DNA of 52,500 bases from Glandiceps talaboti (Eukaryota; Hemichordata; Enteropneusta; Spengelidae): assembly GCF_964340395.1 (NCBI RefSeq), contig NC_135567.1:15032806-15085305 (forward strand), read 5' to 3'. Under the pieces are notes generated by a model. It searched no databases. It was given only the letters and a program-made list of their open reading frames with translations, and was not told where the DNA came from. Position numbers and translations under genes: made by a program. Positions within the stretch are counted from its first letter, which is position 1, and each line of letters begins with the position of its first letter. This document shows, piece after piece, positions 22,739 to 32,589 of this stretch.

Positions 22739-23364
22739 TTTGAATGGTGTATTTTACTACAACTTGCGAGAGGTAGACGGTACTACTATTGCTTCTTAAT
22801 ACACGACATTTCAAAAGTTTGAATGGTGTATTTCATTTGCATGTAATTAATATGCTGTTTCTTTACGCTAGACACAGATAAACAATTTCGCTGAAAGTTG
22901 TATTTTTGATGTCAGTAGCCATGTTTTGTTTTATCAGTGGCGATTAAATTTCATATCACTAGTTGCATACACATGATGGATGTGATTGTATTGAGTAGTT
23001 TGTAATATGAATGTCCTACATAATAATATCAAGCAAATACATAGTGGTATGAAATACACTGTACATGTACATTGGGGTGTAATTGCTATTTTTGTCGTGC
23101 AACATAGCGATATAGTAACGTGTGTGACATTGAATGTTGACACAGGCGTGTATTCAGTTTGTTGACACGTGTCAGCTTCGATTGGAAGTCACGTTGGCGT
23201 CAAGATGTCTTGTCGAAAATCAAAACATAAACATTGGGTGTATGGATTTTGTCCTGGGAAGAATATGACACCATTGAATTATTTGCCGGGGTACAAGATA
23301 AATGCCATCCTGGCAATACACGCCTCCTACGTCGGCGTGTATTTACCCGGACGGCATTTATTAC

Positions 23365-23660
23365 ATACACACACACACACACATACATACATACATACAT
23401 ACATACATACATACATACACACACATACATACATACATACATACATACATACATACATACATACATACACAAATACACACATAAATACATACACACATAC
23501 ACAAATACACACATACACATACATACATACATACATACATACATACATACATACATACACACACATACATACATACACACATACATACATACATACATAC
23601 ATACATACATACATACATACATACTTACATACATACTTACATACATACTTACATACTACA
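23365..23660. repeat. (CATA)n array, unit 2
   Basis: The counterpart of 17256-17695, shorter by roughly 145 bp and ending in repeated CTTA-bearing units. Confidence 0.97.
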
Positions 23661-23667
23661 TATTATT

Positions 23668-23978
23668 ACACATGCACCATCGATTACTTACACTGCTGCA
23701 CGCGCATACTATTACTACCGTGCAATACCGTAAAGTTACTGCTTGCAAATGCCATGCAAATGAAGGCGCGCTCATTCGTTATACTCGAAAGCACATGATC
23801 GCACAGTATCATTTTTACATTTTTTTTTCATTTTTTTTCCATTTTTTTTCTAGTACGAAAATTGGCTGTTTCAGATAAACACTATGTAATAATAACAGAA
23901 CCTCATGCCGCGCGAATACCAGTGTGGGTACTCAGGGGTATTTCAAATCGTGCTTGTAGTATTTTCTGCTGGAGAACA
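23668..23978 (+). repeat. Dispersed repeat D, unit 2 copy
   Basis: Matches 17697-18010 apart from differences in the T-rich tract near 23813-23850. Confidence 0.6.
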
Positions 23979-24297
23979 CCACAAACACTCGATTGTGCAA
24001 ATACCCTGCGTACGCCACAGTTGCACTCGCTCGTGATATGCATGGGGTTCTGTTATGTAGACTGGACATTATGACTACTTCACCGACCTTCATGATACTA
24101 GTAATCCTGTCTGAGTGGTATCATAAAAACGATGGTCGTGAAGACCTTCAGTTGTCTAGTACCACTTGTAATTGTCTGAAATGCGACAAATTGAGAGGTA
24201 TGGAATATGATACGAATGATAAAACCGTACTTATGACATCTGGTCATGAGTTTTTAAAATGTCAAATTCTCCTCCATTTCTCTAAATACAGACATGC

Positions 24298-24778
24298 TAG
24301 ATTAACTACCCGTTTTACACTGTGAACACGTCTTTCTATCAACATGTCTACATTTGAGAGAAAAAGGAAGAAAAATTGACATTTAAACAATTTAATTTTC
24401 AGATTCATGTACATGATTCTATAATTTGTATAATGTACCATGCTGCTTTCAGTGTATTAGCACATACCTAGACAACTATAGATCGAAGTAGGCCATTGAG
24501 GGCTGGATGATTATAATACACGGTGAATACATGTCTACATATTATTACATATGTCGCCCTAGGGTTCCACGTTCTCGTACAAATAGATTTAAGCACAGTT
24601 TTTGTACCAAGGTCAATCCATCTATTGAATCAGTAGAAGCCTGACGTGTGTTTATGTATATGTATGTAGGTAAAAGTAAGTTGAATTAGTGTATGTGTGT
24701 TCTTCTCGTTCCCCCTGCCAATGTACATCAATTTTCATGTAAATTTAGCATGACAATAAAGTATATATAATAATGATG

Positions 24779-24853
<75 letters not shown>

Positions 24854-25235
24854 TTAGAGAAAAGGGAAAGAATTTGACATTTAAAACAATTATTTTCAGA
24901 TTTCATTAATACTTTTTTTGTAATTTGTATAATGTACCATGCTACTCACAGTGTTGGCGCATATCCCTTGACAACTATAGATCGAAGCAGACCACTGAAG
25001 GTTGATTATATATACGCTAGTACGCCGACTCTCGTTTTACACAGTGAATACGCCCTTCTACCATCATGTCTGCATTATAGAGAAAAGGAAGAAAATTTGA
25101 CATTTTCAAAAGCCATTTTCAGATTTCATAAATACTATTTTATAATTTATATCATGTACAAAGTGTATCAATGCATCCCTAGCCAAATGCGGTTTAAGTA
25201 GACCATTGAAAACCGATCATAACACATTTACCCCA
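24298..25235. repeat. Tandem repeats R1-R3, unit 2
   Basis: Counterpart of 18330-19235, with the same LINE tail inserted between R1 and R2. The insertion therefore predates the segmental duplication. Confidence 0.75.
24541..24855 (+). mobile_element. 3' end of a non-LTR retrotransposon, unit 2 copy
   Basis: The same truncated LINE tail as at 18573-18854. Its (AAT)n tail is about 30 bp longer. Confidence 0.7.
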
Positions 25236-25349
25236 GTACTTTTAATAATACTACTTAAACGGTATTAACATCATGAAGGTCGGTGTAGTAGTTGTAGTTT
25301 CTATTCAGTATGGCTCAGAGTCGACCTAAAAAAATAGTTCTTTGATTCC

Positions 25350-25676
25350 AGTTACCCAACCGCACCTAGCTTTTCACTGCCAACCCTTTGTTTACGTATT
25401 CGAGAAAAAAGTAATAAAATCGCAAACAACTGTGAAGTGTCACGAGAAATAGTGGATGGGGAAACTGTCAGCGACCTAAAGAGACACTCTAAAACTGTTT
25501 CCAATCTGTAATGGCTTTACACCTGATAGGAAGAGGTAAACACAGAGACCATTTGGGAAACAGTGGAAATCCTGAATTAGACACTTAGTGACTCACTCAT
25601 AAAAAAAGAAGTATAATAAAAAAAATAAAAATAAAACATCTACCTACCCCACCTATTCTAAAATTTAGCGTGATCG
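25350..25676. repeat. Repeat Q, left copy flanking the LINE
   Basis: From about 25411 to 25676 it is a direct repeat of 29655-29924. It differs from that copy at several positions (for example TCAGCGACCTAAAG against TCATCGACTTAAAA), whereas the right copy matches unit 1 in the same places. Confidence 0.85.
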
Positions 25677-25695
25677 GAAAGCTCAAACTTCGATA

Positions 25696-25977
25696 ATGAC
25701 CTACCTCCAAGACAGTAAGGAAATACAGCAAAGACGAGGAATGCAGAAAGAAGAGACGACGATATTGAGTGAAGAGAATGAGACGGAATGTGGAGATAGT
25801 GAAGCGACCGAAACAGACGACAGCATTTGTCAACAGTACAACACCACAAAGGAAAAAGTGTCGGACTTATCACCAGAATCTCCGACGATACTGTCGGTAC
25901 ATCATAGCGGTGACTCAAGACGGAAGAAGAAAAGAAAGAGAAAATGTCGAAATAAGTCCGGCTCCAAATATCGCTAA
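25696..25977 (+). CDS. C-terminal part of LINE ORF1
   Basis: 93 codons. The first half is rich in E, T and S and the end is very basic (RRKKKRKRKCRNKSGSKYR), as seen at the C-terminus of nucleic-acid-binding ORF1 proteins of Tx1-like LINEs. No zinc knuckle or coiled coil is visible, so those parts were probably lost by 5' truncation. The frame is open upstream only to a TAG at 25666 that lies in flanking repeat Q. The stop overlaps the ATG of the next frame (TAATGA), an arrangement used for stop-start reinitiation in some two-ORF LINEs. Confidence 0.6.
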   Translation: MTYLQDSKEIQQRRGMQKEETTILSEENETECGDSEATETDDSICQQYNTTKEKVSDLSPESPTILSVHHSGDSRRKKKRKRKCRNKSGSKYR

Positions 25978-26903
25978 TGAACAATTTCAAGATTTTAACC
26001 CTGAACACCAGGGGTTTGAACGATAGAAATAAGAGAAAGTGTGTACAGCAATGGATCAAACATCAAAAAGCTAACATTGTAGTTTTACAAGAAGTTCATA
26101 TTGAGAATATTAATGCCGTGAGATGGGGGTTAAATATGAGTGGGAAAATTTATTATTCGAAAGGGGATTGCTATTCCAGGGGAACAGCAATTTGGATTGA
26201 TAACCATTTAAGTTTTAAAGTTGAAAATGTTACAGTTGATGACGATGGGAGAATTGTAATCGTTAATGGTCATCAAGACACTTTAAAACTGTCAATTTGT
26301 GCGGTTTATGCACCGAATAATGTAAATGAAAGAAAAGAATTTTTCAATAAGTTGAGTAAGCTCCTTGAGGAGAAGTGTACATATGAAAATATTGTGATTG
26401 CCGGGGACTTTAACTGTGCAATGAATAACCACATAGACAGGTTACCCAGCAGGAAAAATCAGAATGACAGTTCTGTTAATGCATTACGTAATATTGTCAG
26501 CCAGTTTCAGCTCGTAGATACTTGGAGGAATTACCACCCAGACAATAGACAATTTACATGGCGCAGACTTCAACCATCGCCAATTCACAGTCGAATTGAT
26601 TATATATTCATGTCTAAACATCTGTTGTCTAAAGTGAGTAAAGTCGATATCAGACCAGCCGTAAAGACAGATCACATGGCAGTTTTTGTAGAAATAAAAG
26701 CACAGTCGGAAAAAAGAGGGCCAGGAGTATGGAAATTTAATAACAAGCTACAACAAAGAGACAACTTCATAAACAGTGTAAAGAAAATAATTCGAGATTT
26801 CAAGCAGAAAGTTTTCAAAGACAAGAGAACACATTGGGACATGCTCAAAAAAAGTATTAAAGAATATACACTAGGGACAACAAGAAACGCTACAGAACTG
26901 TAA
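25977..26903 (+). CDS. LINE ORF2, AP-type endonuclease domain
   Basis: 308 codons forming the N-terminal part of ORF2. The endonuclease nicks target DNA to start target-primed reverse transcription. Catalytic motifs are all present: N10 in LNTRGLN, E39 in LQEVH, D144/N146 in AGDFN, S205 and D208 in SRIDYIF, and D232/H233 in TDHMAVF. The frame ends at TAATAA (26901). The downstream RT is in another frame, open from 26875. Omitting one T at 26901 would read ELNNDILKLERRI straight into the RT, so a single-base insertion most likely split ORF2. Programmed frameshifting is less likely. Confidence 0.9.
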   Translation: MNNFKILTLNTRGLNDRNKRKCVQQWIKHQKANIVVLQEVHIENINAVRWGLNMSGKIYYSKGDCYSRGTAIWIDNHLSFKVENVTVDDDGRIVIVNGHQDTLKLSICAVYAPNNVNERKEFFNKLSKLLEEKCTYENIVIAGDFNCAMNNHIDRLPSRKNQNDSSVNALRNIVSQFQLVDTWRNYHPDNRQFTWRRLQPSPIHSRIDYIFMSKHLLSKVSKVDIRPAVKTDHMAVFVEIKAQSEKRGPGVWKFNNKLQQRDNFINSVKKIIRDFKQKVFKDKRTHWDMLKKSIKEYTLGTTRNATEL

Positions 26904-29535
26904 TAATGACATTTTGAAGCTTGAAAGGCGAATACGTGAACAGGAAAAGGAAATGATACAAAATCCAACAGACGACAATATACAGAATTATGCGAAAACC
27001 AAACAGGAGCTAAATGACATATACGAAGTACTAGCAGCGGGAGCACAGATACGGTCACGAGCAAAGTGGATAGAAAAGGGTGAAAGAAGTACAAAATACT
27101 TCCTCAGCTTGGAAAAGCACAATGCCGTAAAGAAAGAAATGAAAGAAGTTTTAAATGAAGAAGGCAAAAAAGTCACAGATACAAAAGATGTGTTAAATAC
27201 GCAAAAGAAATTTTACCAAAAACTCTACCAACAAAAAGAAACGGAAATGAATTTACGCGTTTTTCTTGGCAATACTCCGATTCCTCAGCTAACTGAAACA
27301 GACAAAGGTATCTGCAATGGTTTATTGACAGAGAATGAGTGTTTTGCGGCGTTGAAAAAAATGGCGGGAAACAAATCTCCGGGCACTGATGGATTAACTA
27401 CAGAATTTTATCGCTTCTTTTGGAATGATTTGAAATCTTTGCTCGTCGCCTCCCTAAATGAAGCTTGGGAAGTTGGTGAGCTGTCAGTATCTCAAAGGAG
27501 AGGAATGATCTCCTTATTGTTTAAAAAAGGAGCAGAAAATGACCTGAATAACTGGAGACCTGTTACTCTGTTGAATATTGACTATAAGATCGCAACTAAA
27601 GCCTTGTCGAACAGACTAAAGCAAGTGCTGCCCTCGATCATTCACAGCGATCAGACTGGTTATTTGAAGGGCAGGTATCTTGGCGAAAATATTCGACTGA
27701 TATCTGATATCCTTCATTTTACTAAGAAGAGAAAGATGAAGGGTGCCATTTTATTTGTAGATTACAATAAAGCGTTTGACAGTGTAAATTGGGATTTTAT
27801 GTTTCAAGTGTTGGAAAAATTTAATTTTGATACAAGCTTTATACAGTGGATCAAAACACTTTACATGAATATTACAAGTAGTATTAGTTATAAGGGTTGG
27901 AATACGGATTATTTTTCACTTCAGAGAGGGGTACGACAGGGTTGCCCACTCTCCGCATTGTTGTTTTTACTTGTAATAGAGGTACTTGCATGTAAGATTC
28001 GACATGACAGGTTAATTAAGGGTATAAAGCTACCAAATGATAGTAATGCAAAAATATCCCTGCTGGCGGATGACACTACAATTTTTGTTGAGGACAAGGG
28101 GTCTGTTGATGAAGTGCTAAAAGTAATGAGTGATTTTAATAAGTGTAGTGGGTTGCAGATGAACGCTAATAAAACAAAAGCAATGTGGATTGGGATAGAT
28201 AGGGAGTGTACCGAAAGGATTGGGGACATTACATGGACAAACGAACCTATTAAGACGTTGGGTGTATACTTTGGTTATGATATTGATAAATGTCTGACTT
28301 TGAATTGGGAAGGAAAAATTAAGAAACTAGAAAGGACGCTTAATAGCTGGGCAAGGAGAGATCTCACCATTTATGGTCGAGTGTTAATTGTTAAAGTGTT
28401 GGCAATATCTCAAATACAGTTTTTGGCTACAGTGATTGGTATACCCGATGTAGTCAGGGTGAAAATACAGACGCTTATTGACAATTTCACAAAAAGAAGA
28501 CGTCCTTTTAAAACTCGTATCCTCGAGTGCTCTTATGACAAAGGTGGTATTAAGTATGTGAATCTCACTAATCATTTGAAAGCTATTTGGGCAATGTGGG
28601 TAAAACGGCTTATAATGGGAAAAGGGAAAACCTGGACTGCGATCCCATGGATGTATTTTCAGCTTGACCGTTTGACGGACGTATTCCATCAAAATAATGA
28701 ATGGAAAAAACTGCACAGTAATATACAGACACAATTACCTTTCTTTTATGTAAATGTTTTGAACTCCTGGTTTGTAGTTAGTCATAGAGTTTTGGGTAAG
28801 ACATTTTTACGCAATTGGTCGGCTAGATACAGAATATTTTATAATTCTTGTGAAACCGATCTGGACACAGAATATGGTATTTGGAGAAACTCTGAATTTA
28901 TACCCCTGGCAAGAATTTCGTCAAGATTGGTACGTCAGCTGCTTTTAAATGACTCTCAACACATTGATAAGTTACAGAAATGGTTTTTGTCCCTTCATGT
29001 AGGTCATTTGCATAACAATGTCAATACTGACCTTGTATGGAAAAGTATGTACACATTAACTAGAGAACTGAAACTGCGTGAATTCCAATGGAAACTGCTT
29101 CATCGCATCATACCTTGTAACAAGTACTTATTTTATTGGAAGAAAGTCGATTTTATGACATGTAAATTTTGCGCAAATGTTGAATCTTTGGAACACAGAT
29201 ACCTTGAGTGTGATCAAGTAAGAGATATGTGGCATCGAATCTCAGCAGCGTTGACGCACTATTTGCATAAGAATGTACAGTTATCAAGCACAGATATAAT
29301 TTTCAACTGTCAATTTAAAGAATTTGGAGATATATTTACAGATGAAGAAGGCGTTGTTAAGCTTTTGGTATTAATAGGGAAATGGTCTATTCATAAGTAT
29401 TGGACATCTGAAACAACTATTCCTTTGATTCGCATGTTGAAGCTTGAATTTAACTCGAGGTATAAAATTGAGAAAGAAATGAATGCAAATGTAAGAAAGC
29501 TGGAGGCGTTTGAGAGACTGTTAAATCTTATTTAA
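26875..29535 (+). CDS. LINE ORF2, reverse transcriptase and C-terminal CCHC domain
   Basis: About 880 codons without an own ATG near the start; numbering here counts from the TTG at 26914. RT motifs occur in order: NKSPGTDGLTTEFYRFFW, NWRPVTLLNIDYKI, FVDYNKAFDSVNW with catalytic D283, RGVRQGCPLSALLF, LADDTTIF with D386/D387, and LGVYFG. A C-terminal C750-x2-C753-x7-H761-x4-C766 motif precedes the end, as in L1/Tx1-type LINEs. No internal stop is present, so apart from the frame change at its 5' end this domain looks functional and young. Confidence 0.92.
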   Translation, partial: GQQETLQNCNNDILKLERRIREQEKEMIQNPTDDNIQNYAKTKQELNDIYEVLAAGAQIRSRAKWIEKGERSTKYFLSLEKHNAVKKEMKEVLNEEGKKVTDTKDVLNTQKKFYQKLYQQKETEMNLRVFLGNTPIPQLTETDKGICNGLLTENECFAALKKMAGNKSPGTDGLTTEFYRFFWNDLKSLLVASLNEAWEVGELSVSQRRGMISLLFKKGAENDLNNWRPVTLLNIDYKIATKALSNRLKQVLPSIIHSDQTGYLKGRYLGENIRLISDILHFTKKRKMKGAILFVDYNKAFDSVNWDFMFQVLEKFNFDTSFIQWIKTLYMNITSSISYKGWNTDYFSLQRGVRQGCPLSALLFLLVIEVLACKIRHDRLIKGIKLPNDSNAKISLLADDTTIFVEDKGSVDEVLKVMSDFNKCSGLQMNANKTKAMWIGIDRECTERIGDITWTNEPIKTLGVYFGYDIDKCLTLNWEGKIKKLERTLNSWARRDLTIYGRVLIVKVLAISQIQFLATVIGIPDVVRVKIQTLIDNFTKRRRPFKTRILECSYDKGGIKYVNLTNHLKAIWAMWVKRLIMGKGKTWTAIPWMYFQLDRLTDVFHQNNEWKKLHSNIQTQLPFFYVNVLNSWFVVSHRVLGKTFLRNWSARYRIFYNSCETDLDTEYGIWRNSEFIPLARISSRLVRQLLLNDSQHIDKLQKWFLSLHVGHLHNNVNTDLVWKSMYTLTRELKLREFQWKLLHRIIPCNKYLFYWKKVDFMTCKFCANVESLEHRYLECDQVRDMWHRISAALTHYLHKNVQLSSTDIIFNCQFKEFGDIFTDEEGVVKLLVLIGKWSIHKYWTSETTIPLIRMLKLEFNSRYKIEKEMNANVRKLEAFERLLNLI

Positions 29536-29654
29536 TACTTGCTCCTGCATCTTTTTTTTTTCATTTGACATGTATTGATTTGCAAGTAAGACATTGTATC
29601 ATTTACCCACTGGAATCAATTATTAATAATAATAATAAAAGACAAAAAAAAAAA

Positions 29655-29924
29655 AAAAGTAATAAAATCGCAAACAACTGTGAAGTGTCACGAGAAATAG
29701 TGGATGGGGAAACTGTCATCGACTTAAAAAGACACTCTAAAACTGTTTCCAATCTGTAATGGCTGTACACCTGATAGGAAGAAGTAAACACAGAGACCAT
29801 TTGGGAAACAGTGGAAATCCTGAATTAGACACTTAGTGACTCACTCATAAAAAAAGAAGTATAATAAAAAAAATAAAAATAAAACATCTACCTACCCCAC
29901 CTATTCTAAAATTTAGCGTGATCA
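29655..29924. repeat. Repeat Q segment duplicated on the 3' side of the LINE
   Basis: A direct repeat of about 25411-25676, starting right after the LINE poly(A). Downstream, unit 2 continues exactly as unit 1 does after 19676. It matches unit 1 better than it matches the left flank. Confidence 0.85.
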
Positions 29925-30880
29925 GAGCCACACAATTTTTAATTATGTATCAACAGTATGTAACACGGGTTAATCACCATGACAAATCGATTAACCATAG
30001 CTTTTTTAATCATGAGTTCACAATTTATGAAGACAGCCTTTCCTGATTTATGTGAACCTATCGACGAAAGACATATAGTGGATGACTTGTTTTACAGTTT
30101 TGTTTGTATTTGATGAATTTTATTGTATAAGCTAAGATTAATATGCATGTTCTCTCGAAGTTTTATAGTTTAGATTTTTAAGTTGTGCTTTTGTCTTTAA
30201 ACTGGTACTCATTTTCAGACTGTTTAGTAGTGATTACCTTATCTAAAATTCCACAATCAACTATTAATTATTAAAATATTTAATCCTCCATCATGTTTAC
30301 CACGTGGCATGCACGTGTCACATTTTTCCTGTCAAGATAAAATTAAAACACATTCTTTGGCTTCTGTGATGTCGTTTTCACTTTAAATACTGAGCACAAA
30401 TCCAATATTTATATTAAAATATGAAGAAAGAAAACCCGGTTTTTTTCATATTATACTATAAATATTACGTGTGTCAAATAATAACAAAAATGAAAAAGAA
30501 TTTATTTTAAAGTAGTATTTCGTTATTACCCATATTGTGAACAATGATTTGTGTTCTAGAACCCCACCCCAGCCCCAGGGGAGGGGAATCAAACCTACGA
30601 AAAACTCGCAATGACCAAAAACAAAATACATTAATGTTGCACAAGCTGCACTTGGAACTTCTTCTGTTTTAAAAAAAATAGTTACATATTTTATTTCTTC
30701 ATTCTTAATATCGTACACCCTAAGCATGATTGAATAACATCAGGGTAAAAGTATTTGTATAGCTGTAAACATAACATGGGACAATACTTTGTTTTTGGGT
30801 CCGCACCCTATAATCAGGGTCCCCAAAGCGATCATGGTCTCCATTTGTTACTGTTCTACTTATTGATAAAGTCGACATCC

Positions 30881-31132
30881 AATAGGGAACTTGCAATCCA
30901 GACTGAGCATGCTCAGACGCAAAGGAGTATGGGATTATCTGTGGTTATTGTAATACCTAATCTGGAGCTACTGATAAAATTAACCTCCCACAATTGTTAG
31001 GGTAATTATGAATTGATTATTTATAGTTGCAAACAATGTATCAACATTATTTACAATACCAATTCATTAGTATTTATCATCAAATTTCCCATGATGCAAT
31101 ATTCAACATGGCGGGTTTGCAAGTTCCCTATT
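30881..31132. mobile_element. 252-bp MITE, copy 1
   Basis: Starts AATAGGGAACTTGCAA and ends TTGCAAGTTCCCTATT, a 16-bp perfect terminal inverted repeat. The interior matches the copy at 43621-43872. No convincing target-site duplication is visible on these flanks. No coding capacity. Confidence 0.85.
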
Positions 31133-32585
31133 AACATATCAAATGCTTGATTATTGGTATTTTGATAGTTTCCAATGAATATATTGCTGTTGTCTGATTT
31201 AAAAATAATTCACAAGTTACAACTACTTTAATGGCTTTGAGCGCAGTGTAATCTGATTAAGGAGACTTTGAATAGATTGATGGGTAGCACTGGCTAGAAA
31301 ATTTCGTTCTTCCATATAGTTTCAAATGATATATCCATCAATGGAAAGTCCAAGTGGTAAACAATTTTTTATTCTAAAAAAGTGCATTGAATAGAGAATG
31401 TGTGGTCCCTCGAGAAACATAGAAACCATAAATTTTCCTTTCACAATTGACCTATGATTATCTACTTACACATACGACGACCACCTTCACGGGAAACCAT
31501 TTCCTGTTACACATGAACTAAGATTAACTAATAACACATTCTACGACATCCGTCTCCTACACGTGTTTGTTGTAAACTAAACAATATTTGTTTATTGAAA
31601 AAAGAGAGGTGTAATTATTCTCTGAAAAGTACTCTTCTGTACAATTCGAGGAGAAATAAATAAATCAATGTAGGATAAAAACCTACATTCTTTTACTTAG
31701 GCATCAGCCCCCCCCCCCCCCTCCCCCCCCCATCCTAACTAAACAGGCAAAAATTGAAATTGTTTCACACAGTACTATAAATTTCAAATCGGTATATAGT
31801 AGTATATAGTATTATGAATAATAAACCAGGATGTAGTATGTAGCATCCGATATGTAGTAGTTTGCAATGCAATGAATAAAGTAGTCGTATGTAGTGCTAT
31901 GAATACAAAGTCAGTATGTAGCAGTATGTAGTGTTATGAATACAAAGCCAGTATGTAGTAGTATGTAGTGATGTGAATACAAAGCCAGTGTGTAGTAGTA
32001 TGTAGTGCTATGAATACAAAGCCAGTATGTAGTAGTATGTAGTGATGTGAATACAAAGCCAGGGTGTACTAGTATGTAGTGGTGTGAATACAACAAAGCA
32101 AGTATGTAGTAGTATGTAGTGCTATGAATACAAAGCCAGTATGTAGTAGTATGTAGTGCTATGAATACTAAGTCAGTATGTAGTTGTATGTAGTGCTATG
32201 AATACAAAGCCAGTATGTACTAATATGTAGTGCTATGAATACTAAGTCAGTATGTAGTTGTATGTAGTGCTATGAATACAAAGCCAGTATGTACTAATAT
32301 GTAGTGTTGTGAGCACAAAACCAGTATGTAGTAGTATGTAGTGCTATGAATACAAAGCCAGTATGTATTAGTATGTAGTGCTATGAATACAAAGCCAGTA
32401 TGTATTAGTATGTAGTGCTATGAATACAAAGGCAATATGTAGAGGTATGTAGTGCAGCCAATGAGGTAGTTGTATATTTTTGACGATTTAATTTTTTTTA
32501 AAGTGCCATGCATTTATAGCAAAAATTCTTTCTTTTCTGAATTTTACATTTTTAAATTTAAGCTAATTAATTGACGTGTGTAATC
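31133..32585. mobile_element. Element X, copy 1 (with 37-bp minisatellite)
   Basis: Begins AACATATCAAATG. A conserved left arm (GTTTCAAATGATATATCCATC, TGTGTGGTCCCTCGAGA, TTGTTTGTTGTAAACTAAA) leads to a poly-C run, a 37-bp minisatellite at about 31790-32460, and a right arm with GACGATTTA. Copy 2 follows directly at 32590 in the same orientation. No protein-coding frame is supported, so it looks non-autonomous. Confidence 0.7.
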
Positions 32586-32589
32586 GAGT

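Larger units (their letters stand above)
25677..29654 (+). mobile_element. 5'-truncated L1/Tx1-type LINE, nearly complete ORF2
   Basis: A non-LTR retrotransposon of about 4.0 kb. It carries the C-terminal end of an ORF1 (25696-25977), an AP-type endonuclease (25977-26903) and a reverse transcriptase with a C-terminal CCHC motif (26875-29535). A short 3' region ends in AATAATAATAATAAAAGAC and poly(A) at about 29641-29654. The domain order, the endonuclease and RT motifs and the CxxC-H-C end fit the L1/Tx1 group. It interrupts unit 2 and is bounded by direct repeats of about 265 bp. It appears 5'-truncated, because ORF1 begins right at the junction. Confidence 0.9.
20098..30340. repeat. Tandem segmental duplication, unit 2 (with LINE insertion)
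   Basis: The same order of modules as 14188-20097, interrupted at 25677-29924 by a LINE plus a second copy of part of repeat Q. Without that insertion it is about 6.0 kb. Unit 2 ends at GTCAAGATAAAA, after which unique sequence begins. From 30341 to 30880 nothing is assignable. Confidence 0.92.

Noticed and set aside
25411-29924. Flanking Q copies considered as LTRs of an LTR retrotransposon
   Set aside because: The element has an AP endonuclease, a non-LTR type RT with CCHC end and a poly(A) tail, and no integrase or protease. Q also occurs alone at 51690-52015.
31686-31740. Poly-C runs here and at 2871, 5502, 33222, 39757, 42541 and 43399 (as G), considered as G-quadruplex or protelomere-like signals
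   Set aside because: They are single homopolymer runs with no G-tract spacing pattern and no telomeric repeat, so ordinary homopolymers are the simpler explanation.
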